Of a DNA stretch of 64,000 nt, positions 1 to 8,056 are shown in pieces (position 1 is the stretch's first letter; every line of letters starts with the position of its first letter). Source of the DNA: an uncultured Dorea sp. (lineage in GTDB: Bacteria; Bacillota; Clostridia; Lachnospirales; Lachnospiraceae); the NCBI GenBank assembly GCA_910579925.1, contig CAJTVY010000010.1, forward strand, positions 36,573 to 100,572. The letters are read 5' to 3'. The notes beneath the pieces were generated by a model. The model was not told the DNA's origin. It was given only the letters and a program-made list of their open reading frames with translations, and searched no databases. The position numbers were made by a program, and so were the translations under genes.

Positions 1-178
1 GACCATTCAGGAGGGATTCATTCATCAGACCATGGGAACCAGAAATACGGATGAGGAATGCGACCTGAATTATGCGATCGGCGGGCCGGTTGAGAAGAAT
101 GTGACGTATGCCCTCACAAATTCTCTGGGATTCGGCGGCCATAATGCGACGTTGCTTGTGAAGAAATACGAGGGGTAG
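1..178 (+). CDS. fabF: 3-oxoacyl-ACP synthase II (FabF), C-terminal end only
   Basis: The window opens inside this gene; the reading frame starts at base 2 and ends at TAG 176-178, leaving about 58 residues. The C-terminal motif NSLGFGGHNA is the conserved end of the condensing-enzyme fold and includes the Asn-Ser-Phe-Gly region that closes the active site of FabF-type ketosynthases. FabF elongates acyl-ACP with malonyl-ACP in the cytoplasm. It lies immediately upstream of accB in a tightly spaced operon, as is common in Clostridia. The upstream part of the gene, including the catalytic Cys, lies outside the window. Confidence 0.9.
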   Translation, partial: TIQEGFIHQTMGTRNTDEECDLNYAIGGPVEKNVTYALTNSLGFGGHNATLLVKKYEG

Positions 179-192
179 GAGACGTGAACCAT

Positions 193-624
193 ATGGAAAT
201 AGAAAACCTTATCAAATTGATCGAGACGGTGTCCGCTTCTGAACTGACTGGACTGAAATATGAAGAGAACGGCGTGAAACTGCATCTGACGAAGAAAAAA
301 GAGCAGGTTCAGGTGGTTGCGGCGCCGACGGCGGTCGCAGAGGTTTCCGTAGTGGAGCCGGCGCCGGAAGACACCGGCAAAGAGGAGGCCGGAAAGATTG
401 TGAAATCGCCGTTAGTGGGAACCTTTTATGTGGCTCCGGCAGAAGAGGCAGATCCCTTTGTGTCGGTAGGAGATCCGGTTAAGAAGGGGCAGACGCTGGC
501 GATTATTGAAGCGATGAAACTGATGAATGAGATCGAAAGCGAGTATGACGGAACGGTTGCGGAGATTCTGGTGGAAAACGGGAAACCGGTAGAATATGGA
601 CAGCCGCTCTTTCGGATCAGTTAA
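193..624 (+). CDS. accB: Biotin carboxyl carrier protein of acetyl-CoA carboxylase
   Basis: AccB carries the covalent biotin that shuttles CO2 between biotin carboxylase and carboxyltransferase to make malonyl-CoA. The N-terminal helix (EIENLIKLIETV) is followed by a Pro/Ala/Glu-rich linker at about residues 40-70. A biotinyl domain then carries the motif EAMKLMNEIES, with the modified Lys at about residue 109. I chose ATG 193 because GGAG at 178-181 is too close to the in-frame GTG at 184; the longer GTG start cannot be excluded. It sits between fabF and fabZ in the fatty-acid operon. The biotin demand fits the bioY gene about 6 kb downstream. Confidence 0.93.
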   Translation: MEIENLIKLIETVSASELTGLKYEENGVKLHLTKKKEQVQVVAAPTAVAEVSVVEPAPEDTGKEEAGKIVKSPLVGTFYVAPAEEADPFVSVGDPVKKGQTLAIIEAMKLMNEIESEYDGTVAEILVENGKPVEYGQPLFRIS

Positions 625-641
625 GTGAGCAGGAGGCAGTT

Positions 642-1067
642 ATGCATTTAGATATTAATCAGATTAAAGAAATCATACCCCACCGTCACCCTTTCCTTCT
701 CCTTGACTATATCGAGGATTATCAGCCAGGGCAGTACGCTGTCGGCTATAAATGCGTTACTTACCGGGAGGAGTTCTTCGCCGGCCATTTTCCAACGGAG
801 CCGGTGATGCCGGGAGTCCTGACGGTGGAAGCCCTTGCACAGGCAGGAGCGGTCGCTATCTTAAGCGTAGAAGAGAACAAGGGAAAGACCGCATACTTCG
901 GCGGTATCAATAAATGTAAGTTCAAAGGCAAGATCGTTCCAGGCGATAAGGTACGGCTGGAGACAAGGATCATCAAGCAGAAAGGCCCGGTAGGAGTCGG
1001 CGAGGCGGTTGCCAGTGTGGACGGAAAACCGGTAGTCACGGCGGAACTGACATTTATGATTGGATAG
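642..1067 (+). CDS. fabZ: 3-hydroxyacyl-ACP dehydratase FabZ
   Basis: FabZ removes water from (3R)-hydroxyacyl-ACP to give trans-2-enoyl-ACP during fatty-acid elongation. The 141-residue hot-dog-fold protein has the family's usual length. It shows PHRHPFLLLD near the N-terminus and the active-site stretch GHFPTEPVMPGVLTVEALAQ, which holds the catalytic His and Glu. A GGAGG site lies 5-6 bases before the ATG. It lies 17 bases after accB, and the next gene, accC, follows within about 10 bases, so all are probably cotranscribed. Confidence 0.95.
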   Translation: MHLDINQIKEIIPHRHPFLLLDYIEDYQPGQYAVGYKCVTYREEFFAGHFPTEPVMPGVLTVEALAQAGAVAILSVEENKGKTAYFGGINKCKFKGKIVPGDKVRLETRIIKQKGPVGVGEAVASVDGKPVVTAELTFMIG

Positions 1068-1076
1068 GTGGAATAC

Positions 1077-2435
1077 ATGATCAAGAAAGTATTAATAGCC
1101 AATCGGGGCGAGATTGCGGTGCGGATCATCCGTGCCTGCAGGGAAATGGGAATCGAGACGGTTGCAGTGTACTCGGAAGCTGACCGGGAGGCGCTTCATG
1201 CCAAGCTTGCAGACGAGGCGGTCTGCATCGGTCCGGCGCCTTCTTCGGAAAGCTATCTTAGTATGGACCGGATGATCAGCGCAACCATTATCACAGGTGC
1301 AGACGCCATACATCCGGGCTTTGGATTCCTGTCGGAGAACAGCAGGTTTGCAGAACTGTGCGAGCAGTGCAATATTACGTTCATCGGCCCGGATTCCAAG
1401 GTCATTGTAAAGCTTGGAAACAAGCAGGAGGCCAGAAACACCATGGCGGCGGCAGGGGTGCCGGTAATTCCCGGAAGTACCGAACCCATCTATGATGCCG
1501 GTATGGGTGCGGCGGTGGCAGAAAAGATCGGATATCCGGTCATCGTGAAGGCGGCTCTTGGAGGCGGCGGAAAAGGAATGCGTACCGCCCATACGCCGGA
1601 AGAATTTGAAAAAAGTTTTAAGATGGCCCAGAAGGAAACCCAGATGGCTTTTGGCGATAATACCATGTATATCGAGCATTTTGTACAGCGTCCGAGGCAT
1701 ATCGAATTTCAGATTTTAGCCGACCATTATGGAAATGTGGTTCACTTAGGGGAACGGGACTGTTCCATTCAGCGGAACCACCAGAAGATGATTGAAGAGT
1801 CCCCTTCTGTTGCCTTGTCAGAGGAGTTAAGGCAGCGGATGGGCGAGGCAGCGGTCAGGGCGGCGAAGGCTGCGGGTTATCAGAATGCCGGAACCATTGA
1901 ATTTCTTCTGGAAAAGAACGGGAATTTTTATTTTATGGAGATGAATACCCGGATTCAGGTGGAGCACCCGGTTACCGAGTGGGTGACAGGGATTGACCTG
2001 ATCAAAGAGCAGATTCGTATTGCCGCCGGGAGAAAACTTTCTTTTACCCAGAGTGATATCCATCTGAACGGCCACGCCATAGAATGCCGTATCAATGCGG
2101 AGAATCCGGCGAAGGGCTTCCGTCCGTCCCCAGGGACGATCACGGATATGTATCTGCCGGGGGGCAAGGGAATCCGCATCGATTCTGCCATTTACAGCGG
2201 CTACACCATACCGCCCTATTATGATTCTATGGTGGCGAAGCTGATCGTGTGGGCGAAGAACCGGGGCGAGGCGGTACGGAAGATGAAGAGCGCCTTAGGA
2301 GAAATCATTATCGAGGGGATTGATACGAACGTGGATTACCAGTTTGAGATTTTAAACCATCCGGCGTATCTTTCCGGCGACATTGATATTGAGTTTATTA
2401 TGGATCATGAAAAAGAGTTGGGTGACATTTTATGA
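1077..2435 (+). CDS. accC: Biotin carboxylase subunit of acetyl-CoA carboxylase
   Basis: AccC uses ATP and bicarbonate to carboxylate biotin on AccB. The protein has an N-terminal pre-ATP-grasp domain (KVLIANRGEIAVRIIRACRE), a glycine-rich ATP-grasp loop (GGGGKGMR) and the catalytic/biotin region EMNTRIQVEHPVTEWVTG. It ends with the biotin carboxylase C-terminal domain; about 452 residues is normal. I chose ATG 1077 because AGGTGG lies at a good distance before it; a GTG at 1068 is also in frame but directly abuts the fabZ stop. The 3' end overlaps accDA by 4 bases (ATGA), indicating translational coupling. Confidence 0.95.
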   Translation: MIKKVLIANRGEIAVRIIRACREMGIETVAVYSEADREALHAKLADEAVCIGPAPSSESYLSMDRMISATIITGADAIHPGFGFLSENSRFAELCEQCNITFIGPDSKVIVKLGNKQEARNTMAAAGVPVIPGSTEPIYDAGMGAAVAEKIGYPVIVKAALGGGGKGMRTAHTPEEFEKSFKMAQKETQMAFGDNTMYIEHFVQRPRHIEFQILADHYGNVVHLGERDCSIQRNHQKMIEESPSVALSEELRQRMGEAAVRAAKAAGYQNAGTIEFLLEKNGNFYFMEMNTRIQVEHPVTEWVTGIDLIKEQIRIAAGRKLSFTQSDIHLNGHAIECRINAENPAKGFRPSPGTITDMYLPGGKGIRIDSAIYSGYTIPPYYDSMVAKLIVWAKNRGEAVRKMKSALGEIIIEGIDTNVDYQFEILNHPAYLSGDIDIEFIMDHEKELGDIL

Positions 2436-4168
2436 AGCTGGACAATGTGTTTAAGAAGACCAGGCTTTTGTCTGGAAAAAAGGGATATATTTCACTAGGT
2501 TCTGCAAAACCAGAGGTGCCGGAAGGTCTTTTGCGGAAATGTAATAAATGCGGCAGCGCCATTATTGCCGAGGATGTAAAAAGCGACTACTATATCTGCC
2601 CCAAATGCGGAGGATATTTTCGGGTACATGCATACCGCCGGATTGAGATGGTGGCGGATGAAGGAACCTTTGAAGAATGGGATGAAGGCCTTGAGACACC
2701 GAACCCGCTGGAATATAAAGGATACGAGGAAAAGCTTAACGGGCTTCGGGAGAAAACAGGGCTTAAGGAGGCCATTGTCACAGGTAAGGCAAGGATTGAC
2801 GGGACAGAAGTGGTGTTAGGCGTCTGTGACGGACGTTTTCTCATGGCAAGCATGGGCGAAGCAGTGGGCGAGAAGATTGCCCGGGCGGTGGAACGGGCCA
2901 CCAGGGAAGGGCTTCCGGTGATCCTTTTTGCATGTTCCGGCGGGGCGAGAATGCAGGAGGGAATTGTCTCTCTTATGCAGATGGCGAAGACCTCGGCAGC
3001 CTTAAAGCGGCACAGTGATGCAGGGCTTCTGTATATCAGCGTACTGACAGATCCCACCACCGGAGGCGTGACGGCCAGTTTCGCTATGCTTGGCGATGTG
3101 ATCCTGGCGGAGCCTAAGGCTCTGATCGGGTTTGCCGGGCCAAGAGTCATCGAGCAGACCATTGGCCAGAAACTGCCCAAAGGCTTCCAGCGGTCAGAAT
3201 TTCTTCTGGAGCATGGTTTTATCGACGGAATCGTGGAGCGTCCCCAGTTGAAAGCAACACTTTCTCAGATTCTGATGCTGCATGAGACGGCGGAGAGTGA
3301 AAACATAAAAGAAAAGGAAGAGACAAAACCAGTCTGTACAGGAGACGGGAACCAGGCGGCCGGAGAGTTATCAGTCAGCAACAGACTTGCCAGCGCCTGG
3401 GATCGCGTTCAGATGTCGCGAATGAACGACCGCCCGGTAGGGAGCGACTATATCCGGGAACTCTTCACGGACTTTACAGAGTTCCATGGCGACCGGTATT
3501 TTGCAGATGACAAGGCGGTAATCGGCGGTATCGCCAGGTTCCGGGGGATTCCGGTGACGGTGATTGCACAGGCAAAGGGAACGAACACCCGGGAGAATAT
3601 TGAACGTAACTTCGGTATGCCCTCCCCGGACGGATACCGTAAAGCCCTAAGGCTTATGAAGCAGGCGGAGAAATTTCACCGGCCGGTGATCTGTTTTATC
3701 GACACCCCAGGTGCATTCTGCGGGCTGGAAGCAGAAGAACGGGGCCAGGGAGAAGCGATCGCCAGAAATATCTACGAGATGTCCGGCCTTAAGGTTCCGG
3801 TACTTTCTATTATTATCGGAGAAGGAGGAAGCGGAGGAGCCCTTGCTATGGCAACGGCAGACGAGGTGTGGATGCTCGAGAACTCTATATATTCGATCCT
3901 GTCTCCGGAAGGATTTGCCAGTATTCTCTGGAAAGACAGTTCCAAGGCAAAGGAAGCGGCGGGCGTTATGGGGCTGACGGCAGAGGATCTGTATCGGATG
4001 GGAATCGTGGAGGAGGTATTGGCGGAACCGTCCCCTTACACCATTGAGAACCTGAAAGAAGTAACATGCAGGCTGGAAGGTAAGATCGAGGCGTTTTTAA
4101 ACCGGTATAGGAAAATGTCTGAGACTGAACTGACAGAACGCCGATATGACAGATTCAGGAGGATGTAG
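2432..4168 (+). CDS. accDA: Fused acetyl-CoA carboxylase carboxyltransferase, beta (AccD) plus alpha (AccA)
   Basis: The 578-residue protein joins both carboxyltransferase subunits, which transfer CO2 from carboxybiotin to acetyl-CoA. Residues 1-290 are AccD-like, with a four-Cys zinc ribbon (C37, C40, C56, C59) and a crotonase-fold core (FACSGGARMQEGI). A charged linker at about 290-320 leads into AccA (about 325-570), with FHGDRYFADDKAVIGGIA, QAKGTNTRENIERNFGMP and FIDTPGAFCG. In many bacteria these are separate genes; here there is one uninterrupted frame. It overlaps accC by 4 bases. Confidence 0.95.
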   Translation: MKLDNVFKKTRLLSGKKGYISLGSAKPEVPEGLLRKCNKCGSAIIAEDVKSDYYICPKCGGYFRVHAYRRIEMVADEGTFEEWDEGLETPNPLEYKGYEEKLNGLREKTGLKEAIVTGKARIDGTEVVLGVCDGRFLMASMGEAVGEKIARAVERATREGLPVILFACSGGARMQEGIVSLMQMAKTSAALKRHSDAGLLYISVLTDPTTGGVTASFAMLGDVILAEPKALIGFAGPRVIEQTIGQKLPKGFQRSEFLLEHGFIDGIVERPQLKATLSQILMLHETAESENIKEKEETKPVCTGDGNQAAGELSVSNRLASAWDRVQMSRMNDRPVGSDYIRELFTDFTEFHGDRYFADDKAVIGGIARFRGIPVTVIAQAKGTNTRENIERNFGMPSPDGYRKALRLMKQAEKFHRPVICFIDTPGAFCGLEAEERGQGEAIARNIYEMSGLKVPVLSIIIGEGGSGGALAMATADEVWMLENSIYSILSPEGFASILWKDSSKAKEAAGVMGLTAEDLYRMGIVEEVLAEPSPYTIENLKEVTCRLEGKIEAFLNRYRKMSETELTERRYDRFRRM

Positions 4169-4205
4169 GAGAAATATAGGCTGAACCAGGAAAGGAAAAG
4201 GAACC

Positions 4206-5276
4206 ATGGACGGGCATAGATTGAAAATAGGAAATATAGAAGCGGCTGTTCCGGTCATACAGGGTGGGATGGGAGTAGGCATTAGCCTTGGAAATCTTGC
4301 AGGAGCAGTTGCGAAAGTGGGCGGCATAGGAGTCATCTCTGCCGCCCAGATTGGTTTTCGGGAGCCGGATTTTGACAGTGACACAAAAGCGGCGAATCTG
4401 AGGGCAATCCGAAAGGAGTATGAAAAGGCGAGGGCGATTGCGCCGGACGGGATTATCGGGTTTAATCTCATGGTTGCAATGCGCCATTATGAGGAGTATG
4501 TACAGGCGGCCGTCGAAGCCGGCGCGGATATCATTATCTCTGGCGCCGGACTTCCCACAGAGCTTCCGAAGATTGCCGGGGAATCTGATGTGAAGCTTTC
4601 GCCCATTGTGTCTACAGAGAAATCCGCAAAGGTAATTTTAAAATACTGGGGGAAGAAATACGGACGTATGCCGGATCTTCTGGTGATCGAAGGACCGAAG
4701 GCAGGCGGACACCTGGGATTTACCAGGGAGCAGCTTAAGGAATATGGTAAAGACGAATCATACGACCAGGAGATTCGCCGGATTCTTTACACCGTGAAAA
4801 TATATGAAGAGCAGTATCAATGTAAGATTCCGGTGGCTCTTGGGGGCGGAATTGAGAATTATGAGCAGGCCATGCATGCATTTTCGCTCGGTGCAGACGC
4901 CATACAGGTGGCCACAAGATTTGTCACCACGAAAGAGTGTGATGCCGACATCCGCTATAAGGAAGCTTATATAAAGGCAGAGGAACAGGATATTGCTATT
5001 GTAAAAAGCCCGGTAGGGATGCCGGGGAGGGCTATCATGAATCCATTTATGAAAAGAGTGATGTCGGGAGAGAGGATTCCCCACAGTCCGTGCCATCAAT
5101 GCCTTTATAGCTGTAATCCTGCAGAAATCCCCTACTGTATTACGGATGCGCTGATCCATGCGGCGAAGGGGGAGGTGGATGACGCGCTGTTGTTCTGCGG
5201 CGCGCACGCTTATAAAGCAAAACGATTGGAAACTGTAAAAGAAGTGGTTGCTTCTCTGCTGTCAGAAAGAGTATAA
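4206..5276 (+). CDS. FabK-like / nitronate monooxygenase-family flavoprotein
   Basis: This is an FMN-dependent TIM-barrel protein of the 2-nitropropane dioxygenase/FabK family. Visible motifs are PVIQGGMGVGISLGNLA, the GGIGVISAAQIG loop and IEGPKAGGHLGF with the FMN-phosphate-binding GGH. A further glycine motif, IPVALGGGIEN, follows. FabK reduces enoyl-ACP in the last step of the elongation cycle, and the position right after accDA fits that role. However, the 356 residues and a Cys-rich C-terminal segment (CHQCLYSCNP) are unlike short canonical FabK, so a nitronate monooxygenase-type activity is equally possible. It lies 37 bases after accDA and ahead of a MarR gene. Confidence 0.8.
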   Translation: MDGHRLKIGNIEAAVPVIQGGMGVGISLGNLAGAVAKVGGIGVISAAQIGFREPDFDSDTKAANLRAIRKEYEKARAIAPDGIIGFNLMVAMRHYEEYVQAAVEAGADIIISGAGLPTELPKIAGESDVKLSPIVSTEKSAKVILKYWGKKYGRMPDLLVIEGPKAGGHLGFTREQLKEYGKDESYDQEIRRILYTVKIYEEQYQCKIPVALGGGIENYEQAMHAFSLGADAIQVATRFVTTKECDADIRYKEAYIKAEEQDIAIVKSPVGMPGRAIMNPFMKRVMSGERIPHSPCHQCLYSCNPAEIPYCITDALIHAAKGEVDDALLFCGAHAYKAKRLETVKEVVASLLSERV

Positions 5277-5335
5277 TAGATGACGGCGGGATGGTTCATT
5301 GTTAAGAACAGAGTCAGTATGTAAGGAGAGTAGGA

Positions 5336-5791
5336 ATGGATAAGGCGTATGCGACCATCAATAATGTCCTGGTAAATCTGATCAATGAGATCTGGGAACT
5401 GGAAGAGAAAGCGATCATTACGGAAGAATTTAAGGATCTGACCAATAATGATATGCACGTCATCGAGGCGGTGGGCACAGGTGACGGCAGGAACATGTCT
5501 TCCATTGCCCGGAAACTGAACATTACGGTCGGATCTCTTACGACTGCCATGAATAGTCTTGTGAATAAAAAGTATGTGGTACGCCGCAGAAGTGAAGAAG
5601 ACCGCAGAGTCGTGTTCGTGAAACTGACGCCGAAAGGAATCAGGGCATATAAGCATCATGAAGACTATCACAGACAGATGACGCAGGCCGTGGTGGATAA
5701 GCTGGACGATGCAGAAATGCCGGTGCTGCTCAAGACACTGGATGCATTGTCGGAGTTTTTTAACGGATATCGTAAGCAGAAAGAGTCATAG
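5336..5791 (+). CDS. MarR-family transcriptional regulator (FabT-like position)
   Basis: The 151-residue protein has a winged helix-turn-helix. The recognition region is RKLNITVGSLTTAMNSLV, followed by the wing KKYVVRRRSEEDRRVVFVKL, typical of MarR. A strong AAGGAG precedes the ATG. FabT-type MarR proteins repress fatty-acid synthesis genes in Firmicutes, and the position at the end of the fab/acc operon suggests the same role; that is inference from context. No operator palindrome was identified in the 59-base gap upstream. Confidence 0.85.
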   Translation: MDKAYATINNVLVNLINEIWELEEKAIITEEFKDLTNNDMHVIEAVGTGDGRNMSSIARKLNITVGSLTTAMNSLVNKKYVVRRRSEEDRRVVFVKLTPKGIRAYKHHEDYHRQMTQAVVDKLDDAEMPVLLKTLDALSEFFNGYRKQKES

Positions 5792-5826
5792 ACCCAAAAG
5801 AGTGATAGCAGAAAGAGAGGAATCCA

Positions 5827-6555
5827 ATGTATGACGAGGAAGTAAAAAAATTACAGGAAATGATAGACGATAGCAGTAATATCGTATTCTTTGGCGGGGC
5901 CGGAGTCTCTACCGAGAGTAACATCCCGGATTTCAGAAGCTCGGATGGATTGTACCAGCAGGAGTACCGCTATTCGCCGGAGCAGATTGTAAGTCACAGC
6001 TTTTTCGTGCAGAATACAGAGGGGTTTTATGAATTCTACAAAGAGAAGATGATGTTTCTTTCTGCAAAGCCCAATAAGGCTCACTTAAAGCTGGCCGAGC
6101 TTGAGGCGGCGGGAAAACTGTCGGCGGTGATTACCCAGAATATTGACGGGCTGCATCAGGCGGCAGGAAGTCAGAATGTTCTGGAACTGCATGGAAGTAT
6201 TCACCGTAATTACTGTCAGAAATGCGGCAGTTTCTATGATGCTTCATATGTCAGGAATTCCCAGGGCGTGCCGGGATGTTCCTGCGGCGGCGTGATCAAG
6301 CCGGATGTGGTTCTGTATGAAGAAGGGCTGGATTCAGAGGTGATCAGTAAGAGTATAAAGGCAATCAGCCAGGCGGACATGCTGATCATTGGAGGAACCT
6401 CGCTGGTGGTCTATCCGGCGGCCGGTTTCATTGATTATTTCCGGGGGAAACATCTGGTGGTGATTAACAAGAGCGCAACGGCAAGAGAAGTCGGGGCAGA
6501 GCTTTCCATAGCGGCTCCGATTGGAGAAGTGCTGGGGCAGATCATTGTGAGATAA
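5827..6555 (+). CDS. cobB: NAD-dependent protein deacylase, sirtuin family
   Basis: The 242-residue protein carries the sirtuin signatures GGAGVSTESNIPDFRS (NAD-binding) and TQNIDGLHQAAG (with the NID motif). The catalytic His lies in ELHGSIHRNYC. Four zinc Cys occur as CQKC and CSC in the small domain, followed by KPDVVLYEE. Sirtuins remove acetyl or other acyl groups from lysines using NAD. The gene lies 35 bases after marR, and bioY follows after 4 bases, so it may be cotranscribed with bioY and hemC. The symbol is used in its broad sense, without claiming the subclass. Confidence 0.92.
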   Translation: MYDEEVKKLQEMIDDSSNIVFFGGAGVSTESNIPDFRSSDGLYQQEYRYSPEQIVSHSFFVQNTEGFYEFYKEKMMFLSAKPNKAHLKLAELEAAGKLSAVITQNIDGLHQAAGSQNVLELHGSIHRNYCQKCGSFYDASYVRNSQGVPGCSCGGVIKPDVVLYEEGLDSEVISKSIKAISQADMLIIGGTSLVVYPAAGFIDYFRGKHLVVINKSATAREVGAELSIAAPIGEVLGQIIVR

Positions 6556-6559
6556 AAGA

Positions 6560-7168
6560 ATGTTAAATGAGAGACCGTTTTTATCAATTCGAGAATTAAG
6601 CGTGGGCGGATTGTTTGCGGCGCTGATCGCAGGCGGTGCGTTTGTGAAGGTAACGCTGCCCACAGAGCCATTTCCCATGCATTTTACGCTGCAGTGGTTT
6701 TTCGTCCTGCTGGCCGGACTGCTGCTGAACCGGAGGCTGGCCGGGGCAGCCGTGGGGGTGTATCTGCTGGTGGGGCTTTTGGGCGTTCCAGTGTTTGCGT
6801 CAGGGGGAGGTCCTGCGTATCTGCTTCGCCCGACCTTCGGATATCTGATTGGATTTGCCGTTGCCGCTTACGGGATGGCGTGGTTGTGTGAAAATATCCG
6901 GGTTCTGGATTATGCGAAACTGCTTCTGGTCTCTGTGGCCGGACTGCTGGTGTATTACGGAATCGGGGTGCTGTATTACTGGCTGGTCTGCCGCATCTTA
7001 ATCTTCCAGGAGATTACGTGGCAGATTCTTTTGTTTCAATGTTTTCTGCTGACTGTAGGGGAAGACTTTATCCTATGCGTGGCCGCCGCAAGTGTGGCGG
7101 TCAGGCTGCGGGGGCTGGTGCGAAGCACATTGTATGACTATACTGGTAATATGGGGAGAAACCGATGA
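6560..7168 (+). CDS. bioY: Biotin ECF transporter substrate-binding component BioY
   Basis: BioY is the membrane S component of an energy-coupling-factor transporter that captures biotin. The 202-residue protein has about five to six hydrophobic helices. It shows the family's conserved regions FAALIAGGAFVKVTLP, PFPMHFTLQWFFVLLAGLLL and LLGVPVFASGGGPAYLLRPTFGYLIGF (positions about 30-95). It starts 4 bases after the sirtuin stop and overlaps hemC by 4 bases. The shared energizing module (EcfA/A'/T) is not in the window. Biotin supply links it to accB upstream. Confidence 0.92.
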   Translation: MLNERPFLSIRELSVGGLFAALIAGGAFVKVTLPTEPFPMHFTLQWFFVLLAGLLLNRRLAGAAVGVYLLVGLLGVPVFASGGGPAYLLRPTFGYLIGFAVAAYGMAWLCENIRVLDYAKLLLVSVAGLLVYYGIGVLYYWLVCRILIFQEITWQILLFQCFLLTVGEDFILCVAAASVAVRLRGLVRSTLYDYTGNMGRNR

Positions 7169-8055
7169 AAAAGATCAGAATCGGGACAAGAAAGAGCCGG
7201 CTGGCCTGTATCCAGGCCCAGATGCTGGCGGATTATATAGAGAAGTATTGTGAAGGATATGAAGCAGAGCTGGTGACGGTGATGACTACCGGTGACCGGA
7301 TTCAGACAAAGAGGCTGGACGAGATTGGCGGAAAAGGGCTGTTTGTCAAGGAACTGGATACGTTTCTGCTGGAAGGTCGTACAGACCTGTCTGTGCATTC
7401 TCTGAAGGATATGCCGATGGAGATTTCACCGGAGATTCCGATCATCGGATTTTCCCGCCGGGAAGATGCAAGGGACGTGCTTGTTCTGCCTCGGGGGATT
7501 TCGGAATATGATTACCAGGGGCCTGTCGGATGTTCCAGCAACAGACGGAGCCTGCAGCTTAAGGACATTTACCCTGAAGTGCAGATAAAAACCATCCGGG
7601 GAAATGTGCTGACAAGGCTTGACAAGCTGGATCAGGGGGAGTACGGCGGACTGGTTCTGGCGGCTGCTGGGCTAAAAAGGCTTGGGCTGTCGGGGAGAAT
7701 CAGCAGATATTTTACGGTGAATGAAATGGTTCCGGCAGCAGGCCAGGGAGTCCTCTGCGTTCAGGGAAGAGCGGGAGAAGATTATGGTTTCCTAAGGGGA
7801 TTTTTTGACGAGGAGATACGGGAATGCGTGGCCGCCGAGCGGGCGTATATCGCTTATCTTAATGGAGGATGTTCTCTGCCCATGGGCGTGTATGCAAATA
7901 TACTGGATGAAACCAGGATCCGGGTTCTGGGACTTTACTATGATGAAGAAAACGGCAGGTATGGAAAATGGCATGTGTCGGGGAAGCGGTCTGAGGCAGA
8001 GGCGTTAGGGATTTCTCTGGCACAGGAACTGAAAGAGTCTGTAAAGGGGGTCTGA
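7165..8055 (+). CDS. hemC: Hydroxymethylbilane synthase (porphobilinogen deaminase)
   Basis: HemC polymerizes four porphobilinogen molecules into hydroxymethylbilane. The protein shows RIGTRKSRLACIQAQ at the N-terminus, GLFVKELDTFLLEGRTDL, HSLKDMPMEI and the VPAAGQGVLCVQGR motif. Cys236 in LNGGCSLPMG is the expected dipyrromethane-cofactor attachment residue. The length of 296 is slightly short but complete. It overlaps bioY by 4 bases and is followed one base later by cobA-hemD, so the two form a uroporphyrinogen III/siroheme-corrinoid module. Confidence 0.94.
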   Translation: MKKIRIGTRKSRLACIQAQMLADYIEKYCEGYEAELVTVMTTGDRIQTKRLDEIGGKGLFVKELDTFLLEGRTDLSVHSLKDMPMEISPEIPIIGFSRREDARDVLVLPRGISEYDYQGPVGCSSNRRSLQLKDIYPEVQIKTIRGNVLTRLDKLDQGEYGGLVLAAAGLKRLGLSGRISRYFTVNEMVPAAGQGVLCVQGRAGEDYGFLRGFFDEEIRECVAAERAYIAYLNGGCSLPMGVYANILDETRIRVLGLYYDEENGRYGKWHVSGKRSEAEALGISLAQELKESVKGV

Positions 8056-8056
8056 T

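Noticed and set aside
1092..1700. 202-codon open frame on the minus strand inside accC
   Set aside because: Shadow of accC; the plus-strand protein is fully conserved and continuous.
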